Below, piece by piece: positions 9,340 to 15,641 of a stretch of DNA of 64,000 nucleotides. Made by a program: the position numbers and the translations under genes. The DNA comes from Bacteroidaceae bacterium HV4-6-C5C (GTDB taxonomy: Bacteria; Bacteroidota; Bacteroidia; Bacteroidales; Bacteroidaceae): assembly GCA_007896885.1 (NCBI GenBank), contig VOIU01000016.1, forward strand, positions 1 through 64,000. Direction: 5' to 3'. Under the pieces are notes generated by a model. That model ran no database searches, had not been told where the DNA came from, and saw only the letters and a program-made list of their open reading frames with translations. The stretch's first letter is position 1, and each line of letters opens with the position of its first letter.

Positions 9340-9848
9340 AAAATGGTTATATTATATGGGTTAATAAATTTTGGAGATAACAAGAATATAATCATAATCC
9401 CCCATAGTATTAAATGTATGTACCATATTGTACTAAACATATATCTTTCTTTTAATTTCTCTATTAAATTTTCGTTTGTATCATTTTTTTTAAAATCATC
9501 CCTGTAAATATACGACATAATTGCAACTACATAATCAGAATAAAAAGGATTAAAATCCAATAATGTTTGGCATATTAAGATAAAAAATAAACATCTATTA
9601 TCTATACCGCTGATTATAAACAATATAAGAAGAAACAATGTCATCAAACTACCCCCGATAAGAAATATAAGACGTTGTTTCATGGTTAGCCTGTCATCAA
9701 TAACCGATACATAGAAATGTGGTAAAGGTTTAAGCTCGAAGCTAAACCCTTCTACAATTAACCCCTGCGTTTTTGCAGCAATATAGTGCCCCAATTCATG
9801 CATTAACACTACAACTAATACGTATAAAGGTATAAACCATGCCATCAC
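9336..9848 (-). CDS. M50-like membrane zinc metalloprotease, candidate leader peptidase
   Basis: A 170-residue integral membrane protein with a site-2-protease-like zinc motif H17-E-L-G-H21 inside the first membrane segment, followed by HYIAAKTQG as in M50 peptidases. A second motif N100-P-x-x-x-D105 (DFNPFYSD) in a later membrane segment matches the N-P-x-x-x-D that supplies the third zinc ligand. Four hydrophobic stretches are visible. In the streptolysin S operon the corresponding position is held by a CAAX-type protease (SagE), so this is a different protease fold in the same role. Likely jobs are cutting off the leader or self-protection. It overlaps the permease gene by 4 bp and the TPR-like gene by 4 bp. 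Confidence 0.75.
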   Translation of the reverse strand: MMAWFIPLYVLVVVLMHELGHYIAAKTQGLIVEGFSFELKPLPHFYVSVIDDRLTMKQRLIFLIGGSLMTLFLLILFIISGIDNRCLFFILICQTLLDFNPFYSDYVVAIMSYIYRDDFKKNDTNENLIEKLKERYMFSTIWYIHLILWGIMIIFLLSPKFINPYNITIL

Positions 9849-10555
9849 TTTCTTTTTAATTGAATGTTAAAACATACATATTGAGCAATCCACAATAGTA
9901 TTATCCAGATAACCGATTGATATAATAAAAAGTTACCTCTAGATAGGTCCAGTGCCGGAGTTATAGGATTAAATAACACAATTATTTTGAATGAAGGATT
10001 TAACTCGGTTATGGGATAAATTGTATTGCTCAGAAAAACAGTACCGTAAAACACAAAATTCATAACCCCCGAATTTCCGGAATCCTCGTTTGTTATGCGG
10101 GAAACAATGAGTGCTATAAAAGCATATATATAAATGCATAATATTAACCCGGCAACAAAATATAAAATTTCATGCCACGACATTATGGTACCGTTAAGTA
10201 TATAAGCCACCAGTAAAACAATAGAAGTAGAGAAAAATACAATTACAATTCTGCTACAAATAAGTGCTATTATATGTTTGGTATAGCTGTAGGGTGTAAC
10301 CCTGAAAAAGCGAATCAACCCAGTTCTATAAAAGTTTGCAATCACCCCGCCGATTGAAAAAAGAGCGTCACTTGCCGTAGTTAAAACGATTACACCCGTC
10401 AGAAGAAATTTCAAATAGTCTTCATTTTCACCACCCCACACTAACGAAAAAACAGTATAGATGAAGGTCGGGAAGAGAAATGCAAAAAAGAAGGCTTTCT
10501 TTACCCGTAAAAATGATAGTATTTGATAATAGATTCCTATTATAATTGTTTTCAT
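9845..10555 (-). CDS. ABC-2 type transporter permease of the TOMM cluster
   Basis: A 236-residue polytopic membrane protein with about six hydrophobic segments and the arrangement of ABC-2 permeases. The segment GLIRFFRVTPYSYTKHIIALI matches the usual R-x-T-P-x-S/T pattern before the second membrane helix. It overlaps its ATPase gene by 4 bp and the protease gene by 4 bp. By analogy with SagHI it should export the processed peptide across the inner membrane. Only one permease gene is present, so it would work as a homodimer. Confidence 0.85.
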   Translation of the reverse strand: MKTIIIGIYYQILSFLRVKKAFFFAFLFPTFIYTVFSLVWGGENEDYLKFLLTGVIVLTTASDALFSIGGVIANFYRTGLIRFFRVTPYSYTKHIIALICSRIVIVFFSTSIVLLVAYILNGTIMSWHEILYFVAGLILCIYIYAFIALIVSRITNEDSGNSGVMNFVFYGTVFLSNTIYPITELNPSFKIIVLFNPITPALDLSRGNFLLYQSVIWIILLWIAQYVCFNIQLKRK

Positions 10556-11406
10556 TTTTCCGAAAAAATTAATAAATGATAAATATCTTCAAGCCCAATG
10601 TCCATAATGGAATATCTCATAGTCTGTTCTCTTATCTTCATCAAAACATCATCCTGCCCGTTTTTTATCAAATAAACAATATTGTCCTTAATGGGATACG
10701 AACATATGCCGTCACTGGTAATGTTCGTGTTGTTTCCCACTATTATTTTTTTTGAAATATTGGAGCCTTTAATAATTTCTTCAGCAGAAGCTGGGTTATT
10801 TAAAATTTTGCCTTTATTTATAAATGCTATTTTGTTTGCAAATTTAGCAGCTTCTTCCCATTGATGAGTTGAAAACATTATAGTTCTGTTGTCAGATTTC
10901 AAGATGTTTGTCCAGACCGAATTCCTTATTAAAGGATCGAGAGAGGATGTCGGTTCGTCCAAAATTAGCAAATTCGGATTATGCATGACCGACAGCAATA
11001 TTTCTACTTTTCTTCTTTCTCCTTTCGAAAGTTCATTCATATAAGAATTTAAATAAGGTTTAATTCCAATGCACTCCAACATAAAATCAGGACATTCGTT
11101 CATACCATATATAGATGCTATATATTTAAAAACTTCGCGTACTTTAAGTAAAGGGAACAAAGTTATTTCATCCCATAAAACTCCTACTTTTTTCTTTACA
11201 TCTGTAAAGGAGTTGTTCTTATCGAATATAACCGTTCCTGACGTTGGCATTATTATACCCGTAATTATTTCGAAAAGAGAAGTTTTACCGGCTCCATTAC
11301 TGCCAAGTACTGCAAGGATATCACCATCGCTCAAACTGAAAGAAACCTCTTTAAGAATTTCTTTGTCCTTAATCTTGTAGTTGATATTTTGAACTGTTAA
11401 TTTCAT
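10552..11406 (-). CDS. ABC transporter ATP-binding protein of the TOMM cluster
   Basis: A 284-residue ABC ATPase. Walker A is G35-SNGAGKT-42, the signature is LSKGERRKVE, Walker B is LLILDEPTSSLDP, and the switch histidine is in IMFSTHQWEEA. The C-terminal extension of about 70 residues is typical of drug/peptide export ATPases of the CcmA/NatA type. It overlaps sagB-like by 4 bp upstream and the permease by 4 bp downstream, so ATPase and permease are made in fixed ratio. It is the likely energy source for exporting the modified peptide and possibly for producer immunity. Confidence 0.88.
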   Translation of the reverse strand: MKLTVQNINYKIKDKEILKEVSFSLSDGDILAVLGSNGAGKTSLFEIITGIIMPTSGTVIFDKNNSFTDVKKKVGVLWDEITLFPLLKVREVFKYIASIYGMNECPDFMLECIGIKPYLNSYMNELSKGERRKVEILLSVMHNPNLLILDEPTSSLDPLIRNSVWTNILKSDNRTIMFSTHQWEEAAKFANKIAFINKGKILNNPASAEEIIKGSNISKKIIVGNNTNITSDGICSYPIKDNIVYLIKNGQDDVLMKIREQTMRYSIMDIGLEDIYHLLIFSEK

Positions 11407-12266
11407 ACTTCATGGTTTTTACCGACAACAATTACACTTTGTATGGTTTCTAAAACCCCATCTACCTTTATTATTTCATTCATTTCATCGTCAATAAAAC
11501 TACCTACCATGCAGCTTCCAAGTCTTAATGCGGTGCAAATTAATGATATATTCTGGGCAACATAGCCTACCTCCTGCAATATAAACCTGTAACCCCGTTC
11601 TCCATATTTTAACAGACTCCTTTCTAATACGGAAGAAATAAAAATAATGCAACTCGCATTTTTCAACTGTATATACGGCTCTGCCACAAGAATACGTTGG
11701 AAGTCTGTCATTTCAACTTCTTCATTTATAAATTCCAACGCATTCAAATCTGCCCGATAATGGTACATCCCTTTCGGTATCATGCCATTGTTAATGTAGA
11801 TATAAATTTCAAGTGGATACAAAGCACCCCCGGAAGGAACTGCACGGTAAGACCACATTCCTTTACTTCCTCTTATGGGTTGACAATCTGTAATGCCATA
11901 ACTATATTGCAGTATATTATAAATTTCATTGAGCGAGATATCATAGTTTTCATATTCTCTTACGCTTCGTCTTTTCACAATGGCTTCGAATAAGTTGAAC
12001 GAAAGAGGCTTCATGTCGGCATAATCTTCCATCCGCACAACCTTACTGCCGGGAAAACACTTATAAGGCTGGCTTATTCTTTGTGTGAGATAAGGGTTAG
12101 AAAACCCTCCGATATTTTCACCTTGTTTTATGATAGTAAATTTGTCGAGCTTTGAATTTTCTTGGAATAACAACGCGGCCAAGTCTTTAATATTTTTAAT
12201 ATTATGTATTGACCTGTCTATTTCTGATATAAATTCACTCGTATTTTTTTTAGCTTTCATACACAA
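11403..12266 (-). CDS. sagB: SagB-type FMN dehydrogenase (azoline oxidase)
   Basis: A 287-residue nitroreductase-fold enzyme. FMN-binding features of SagB-type dehydrogenases are present: RRSVREY near residue 98, PSGGALYPLEIY near 140, GYRFILQEVGYVAQNISL near 220, and GSCMVGSFIDDE near 250. In TOMM pathways this enzyme oxidises thiazolines, made by the cyclodehydratase, to thiazoles. It lies 6 bp after the YcaO gene and overlaps the ABC ATPase by 4 bp. Met1 and Met3 are both possible starts. The name is by family; it has not been tested here. Confidence 0.88.
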   Translation of the reverse strand: MCMKAKKNTSEFISEIDRSIHNIKNIKDLAALLFQENSKLDKFTIIKQGENIGGFSNPYLTQRISQPYKCFPGSKVVRMEDYADMKPLSFNLFEAIVKRRSVREYENYDISLNEIYNILQYSYGITDCQPIRGSKGMWSYRAVPSGGALYPLEIYIYINNGMIPKGMYHYRADLNALEFINEEVEMTDFQRILVAEPYIQLKNASCIIFISSVLERSLLKYGERGYRFILQEVGYVAQNISLICTALRLGSCMVGSFIDDEMNEIIKVDGVLETIQSVIVVGKNHEV

Positions 12267-12272
12267 TCAATT

Positions 12273-13577
12273 TTAGGGAAATGGATGTGGGAAATGATTC
12301 AATTCATCAAAACTACGGCTCTTTTTCCCTATTGTTTTAGGAACTTCGTATAATCTATCGCTTCCTAAAAAATAGAATGGATAAGCACCACCCATTTGTA
12401 GAAGTTGCGGTATTATTACCCGCAGGCAATAAAAACCAGCTTGGTTAACATCAGGTGTAGTCAGATCCTTTACGAGCACATTATAATTTTTATTTTTCAT
12501 TAATCTCAGTATTTCTTTTACTCTTTCAATTGCTGGTTTTGTTTCCGTTTCGGCAAAATCAATATGAGTCGTTGCAGGGGCATTCCTCCAAATATCAAAT
12601 ACATGCTGATTTTCCGGCTTCTTGATATAAAAAATAGAGTGATCCTCAAAGTTTAATAGCTTATCCAAATCTTCGTCAGGCATCCACCCTTTCTTTTCTC
12701 CCAATAAATACCTAAAATAGCTTACCGATTGGCTTATTTCTAGAATTACCTTACGCAGAGCATCGGCTTTATTTGATCTGGTTGCTGTACCTACGGCAAC
12801 AAATTTACCGTATTCGGCTTCGCCAAAACAAATACCATAAATTGTAGGCATATCAATGTCGTAAGTAATATCAAAAAAGTGCCATTCATATTTTGCAGGG
12901 AATTTGCTATAAATGTAGTTTTGGATAGGCTCGTCGATAATTATTTTATTTCTGAAAATTTGTTGATGCCATGTAATTACAAAAGAATCCCTCTCAATTA
13001 TCTCATACAAAGCAGTTAGCAACGCCTTATAATAATTAGTATGAGCTGCAAGACCAGTAGAAGTTCCAACCGTAATCCATTGTTTTTCAATAGTCCATGG
13101 AAGGTAAACACAAGCAGCCGGAACATATTTTATATCTCCATTAGTTAAATCCAAACATTTTTCCCAATACAACTCAATGTTTTCATCGAACGGATACATC
13201 CGATAGTTTTTTTCTATATAAGATTCATACTGTTTTTCATGAAACAGGGCAAATTCTTTCGGATTAATGGCTTCATTTGCAATATCTTTATATCTAGCTA
13301 CCAACAATTTCTCCTTATTGTAGAATGCCGGACAGTATCTTTCTACCGTTTCACCAACGGTTCCAATAAATCCGTCCTGTAACTCGAAGCTACAACCACT
13401 ACTCCTTCCGCCAAACTTCTCAGCATGAAGTTGAAGCGTATCGCATGGCATCATACCGAACGCAACAACAAACGGATCATTATTTAATCTGGGCAGTTTT
13501 ATTACATTCCGCATTAAACCTATACGATAGGATATTAACCGTTTAGATTTTATAAAGACACTATTTATTGTAGTCAT
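12273..13577 (-). CDS. sagD: YcaO-domain azoline-forming cyclodehydratase (SagD-like)
   Basis: A 434-residue YcaO protein. ATP-binding signature segments are visible: GETVERYCPAFYN (about 75-87), STGLAAHTNYYKALLTALYE followed by IIERDSF (about 172-200), and ILEISQSVSYFR. The C-terminus reads PHPFP (430-434), which is the PxPxP tail that closes the active site of TOMM-type YcaO enzymes. It uses ATP to cyclise cysteine onto the preceding amide to give thiazolines. It is 2 bp downstream of the leader-binding E1-like gene, the usual partner; the two are separate here rather than fused. Confidence 0.92.
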   Translation of the reverse strand: MTTINSVFIKSKRLISYRIGLMRNVIKLPRLNNDPFVVAFGMMPCDTLQLHAEKFGGRSSGCSFELQDGFIGTVGETVERYCPAFYNKEKLLVARYKDIANEAINPKEFALFHEKQYESYIEKNYRMYPFDENIELYWEKCLDLTNGDIKYVPAACVYLPWTIEKQWITVGTSTGLAAHTNYYKALLTALYEIIERDSFVITWHQQIFRNKIIIDEPIQNYIYSKFPAKYEWHFFDITYDIDMPTIYGICFGEAEYGKFVAVGTATRSNKADALRKVILEISQSVSYFRYLLGEKKGWMPDEDLDKLLNFEDHSIFYIKKPENQHVFDIWRNAPATTHIDFAETETKPAIERVKEILRLMKNKNYNVLVKDLTTPDVNQAGFYCLRVIIPQLLQMGGAYPFYFLGSDRLYEVPKTIGKKSRSFDELNHFPHPFP

Positions 13578-13579
13578 AA

Positions 13580-14581
13580 CTATTCTTCTCTAAGTGTTAC
13601 CGATTCTAACCAAGGATATGGATTATAATCCAAAGCAGGATTACAGGTATAGCATACAGGAGCTTTCAAGAATGAATGTTTCATTGTTGTAAATTTACGG
13701 ACATCTATAATCAGATTAGCTCTCCATGTTTCCGGAATATACCACTCTCCAATAAATTTGGAGATATCTACAATGACAATAGAAGCAACATAGTCTTTTA
13801 CTAATTTGGGGACAGCATCAACTTTTGCCGTTTTATTATTTTCTCTTAGATAAGATTCGTATGCTTGTGTATAGTATGCAAACTCATCGTTGCTTCTTAA
13901 TCTGCTTTTATAGCATTCATAGCAACCGGTTTCTTTTCCCCAGAATATGGGGCCGATACTATAAAAGATAAAATCGACCAAACCCTCGATTAATAACCAG
14001 GGCCGTTTTAATTCCAAAGCGATTTTATTGATCTCTTCTAATAAAACGGGGTTCCATGCAGAGGCATCTACAATAACAAATTTACTTTGATTAAAGATTT
14101 TCTGTACTTCGGAGAGTTGAAACTCTTTTTCGATATTATATATCTCGATTTTCTTATAACCGTATTCGGTAGATTTTTCTTTAATTTTCTGCCCCAGCTC
14201 CTTTTCTCCGATATAGCCCAAAGCAACTTCGCTAATATCAGTAAGTGCTTTGGGTTTGTGGTATGGCATTGAAAAAGGTTGATTGGGTTTCACTTCTGGA
14301 GATTGATCCGTACCAAAATTTTCAGGAGTCAGAATATAACATTCTTCTAATTCCTGAATTACATCCAGAATTTTGACGGAATCATATTTCGATGATAAAA
14401 AGTCTTTAATATATGTAAAAGTATAGTATTTCTCTTTTTCATATAATTTAAGAATATCTTTAAAGATATCTTCTTTTATGGTGTCTGTAAATTCTATGAT
14501 AACAACATCTCCTTTTGTACGGATTTGATAAACATTATTTTCTTTATCAAAAAAAATGTCATATTTTTCATGTAATAACAT
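13580..14581 (-). CDS. sagC: TOMM precursor leader-binding E1-like protein (SagC-like)
   Basis: A 333-residue protein with an N-terminal winged-helix region (about 1-95) in the place of the RiPP recognition element, then an E1/ThiF-like domain lacking an evident glycine-rich ATP site. Two zinc-type CxxC pairs are visible, C220-x2-C223 (GCYEC) and C310-x2-C313 (VCYTC), as in the ocin-ThiF/SagC group. Its job is to bind the precursor leader and present the core to YcaO. It is the first maturation gene after the precursor, separated from it by a hairpin terminator, and 2 bp from the YcaO gene. Confidence 0.85.
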   Translation of the reverse strand: MLLHEKYDIFFDKENNVYQIRTKGDVVIIEFTDTIKEDIFKDILKLYEKEKYYTFTYIKDFLSSKYDSVKILDVIQELEECYILTPENFGTDQSPEVKPNQPFSMPYHKPKALTDISEVALGYIGEKELGQKIKEKSTEYGYKKIEIYNIEKEFQLSEVQKIFNQSKFVIVDASAWNPVLLEEINKIALELKRPWLLIEGLVDFIFYSIGPIFWGKETGCYECYKSRLRSNDEFAYYTQAYESYLRENNKTAKVDAVPKLVKDYVASIVIVDISKFIGEWYIPETWRANLIIDVRKFTTMKHSFLKAPVCYTCNPALDYNPYPWLESVTLREE

Positions 14582-14617
14582 ACTGCTAGAATTAAACGTT
14601 GAACAATTAATAAAAAC

Positions 14618-14653
14618 ATGAGGTTATTTCTATATATATAGGAATAACCTCAT
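14618..14653 (-). terminator. Hairpin terminator/attenuator between the precursor and maturation genes
   Basis: An inverted repeat atgaggttatt (14618-14628) and aataacctcat (14643-14653) with an A/T loop that can extend the stem. Read on the - strand the hairpin is followed by GTTTTTATT. It lies 7 bp after the precursor stop codon and about 36 bp before the start of the E1-like gene. This is an intrinsic terminator that would let most transcripts stop after the precursor, with some read-through into the enzymes. The sag operon of Streptococcus pyogenes has a terminator in the same place. Confidence 0.8.
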
Positions 14654-14660
14654 AATTGGT

Positions 14661-14768
14661 TTATGCTGCACAACAACAGTTGCAGCAGCAATTACAACAA
14701 CAACCAGCAGCAGCTTCAACCGATGCAGACAAAACAGCAGATGTTGCCATTAATCTTCTTGCTTTCAT
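14661..14768 (-). CDS. TOMM precursor peptide, 35 residues, core CCCNCCCNCCC
   Basis: A small gene of 35 codons plus stop directly upstream of the maturation genes. The leader starts MKARRLMATSAVLSAS and ends EAAAG22; the core is C23-25, N26, C27-29, N30, C31-33, then AA. Nine cysteines in three triplets, with no serine or threonine in the core, would give up to nine thiazol(in)es. Contiguous cysteines after a Gly at the leader end resemble the streptolysin S precursor, but there is no FxxxB motif in the leader. The start is chosen because it is the only ATG giving this reading and it follows a short overlapping upstream ORF. Identity rests on composition and context, both strong. Confidence 0.9.
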   Translation of the reverse strand: MKARRLMATSAVLSASVEAAAGCCCNCCCNCCCAA

Positions 14769-14791
14769 AACCTATAAATTAATAGGTTCAT
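14765..14791 (-). other. Eight-codon upstream ORF overlapping the precursor start, within a hairpin
   Basis: On the - strand an ATG at 14791 opens MNLLIYRL and stops at TGA (14767-14765), which overlaps the precursor ATG as ATGA. The same DNA holds the inverted repeat aacctat (14769-14775) and ataggtt (14782-14788) with a 6-base loop, so the hairpin would cover the precursor ribosome-binding region. Coupled translation or control by leader folding is possible. Chance cannot be excluded for so short a frame. Confidence 0.35.
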
Positions 14792-14852
14792 TTTAATTTA
14801 AAACCCGAGTACAGGCGAACCCATTACCTATAAACGGACGTGCTTATATTTA

Positions 14853-14869
14853 ATGCGAATCAGTAGTTG
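14853..14869 (+). repeat. Left arm of a 17-bp inverted repeat upstream of the TOMM precursor
   Basis: The sequence atgcgaatcagtagttg matches the reverse complement of 14983-14999 at 16 of 17 positions (mismatch at 14857). The arms enclose 113 bp and lie 85 bp upstream of the precursor start. Possible roles are paired operator sites, a long-range hairpin, or ends of an invertible segment as found at Bacteroides phase-variable promoters. No exact TAnnTTTG box was seen on either strand of the enclosed DNA. Confidence 0.7.
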
Positions 14870-14982
14870 AAATACGTCTACTATTCCGCTGGTCAAATTG
14901 TTAATATTGAGTTGTATCTCACTGATTCATTTTCAAACATCCTTTATAATCAGCACATTATGAGAAAAACAAGAATCGGAGG

Positions 14983-14999
14983 CAACTACTGATTTGCAT
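14983..14999 (-). repeat. Right arm of the 17-bp inverted repeat upstream of the TOMM precursor
   Basis: The sequence caactactgatttgcat pairs with 14853-14869. The enclosed 113 bp include a further actgatt copy at 14921-14927. The whole stretch 14792-15140 has no gene; besides these repeats it holds a TATCTTTG box at 15081-15088 on the + strand with no gene to serve. Confidence 0.7.
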
Positions 15000-15140
15000 A
15001 TATAACATAAAGTGAATCTTTCCTGGTTAACCCTACCATTTCTAAGAGAAAGCATTTTTTACCTTTCTACTATTAAATAGTATCTTTGAACAAACTGATA
15101 AAAAACGGCTTTCTCACTACCTCTAACCAATATCTCTTAA

Positions 15141-15506
15141 TTATATTGCAAAGTATCCATACAAATACTTTATCCCTTGCCTTAATTCTACTTTATAGTT
15201 ACCAGGAGCCAAATTTGCTATGGAATAACTATATTCCACGCCGGCATAAACCGTAATATAACTATCATACTCTATATAGCCCGATAAATCGGTAACGATA
15301 ACTTGTAGATTCAATAATATAGAAGATGAGTCGATAAGAATGGCATTGCCATGTAAATACAATGCCGGTGGTTCTCCACCAAGAGAGCGAGTTGGAGGGC
15401 GCCATGTAGTGTCATCCACAGGAATATTAACCTCATCTATTTTTGTCTGAGCAAATGAATAGTATACTCCCAATAATAGTACAAAAAATAATGCTGTTCT
15501 TTTCAT
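15141..15506 (-). CDS. DUF3244-like small secreted protein
   Basis: A secreted protein of 121 residues if started at the ATG at 15506, which gives a clean signal peptide (MKRTALFFVLLLGVYYSFAQ). A longer frame to 15554 is rejected because a TAGCTTTG promoter box at 15525-15532 would lie inside it. The mature part is a small beta-sandwich-like domain with VTDLSGYIEYD and LAPGNYKVELRQ, the pattern of DUF3244 proteins. In Bacteroides such genes are often found beside the TPR-type regulator seen just upstream. Function unknown. Confidence 0.6.
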   Translation of the reverse strand: MKRTALFFVLLLGVYYSFAQTKIDEVNIPVDDTTWRPPTRSLGGEPPALYLHGNAILIDSSSILLNLQVIVTDLSGYIEYDSYITVYAGVEYSYSIANLAPGNYKVELRQGIKYLYGYFAI

Positions 15507-15524
15507 TTTTGTGATATTTTGTGT

Positions 15525-15532
15525 CAAAGCTA
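15525..15532 (-). promoter_or_regulatory. -7 box of the DUF3244-like gene (TAGCTTTG)
   Basis: An exact match to the Bacteroides -7 consensus TAnnTTTG on the - strand, about 19 bp before the ATG at 15506. No clear TTTG -33 box was found. It supports the shorter start of the downstream gene. Confidence 0.5.
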
Positions 15533-15641
15533 AAGAACACATAAGAAACCTCAAAGAAAATCATTTCACAAAAATTTCACAAGTGCTTCACAAAAGGCTA
15601 TAGATAGAACAGAGTACGCATGAAGTCATTTCTAAGGCAGT

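Noticed and set aside
14870..14982. Invertible promoter read directly from the DNA
   Set aside because: The repeat arms are real, but no TAnnTTTG box lies between them on either strand and no recombinase gene is near, so inversion is only a possibility, not a call.
15057..15088. Bacteroides-type promoter on the + strand (TATCTTTG with T-rich -33 at 20 bp)
   Set aside because: It would drive transcription into the 3' end of the convergent DUF3244-like gene with no gene to serve; it may be chance or an antisense start.
15507..15554. Longer start of the DUF3244-like gene
   Set aside because: The -7 box at 15525-15532 falls inside it, and the signal peptide begins at the later ATG (15506).
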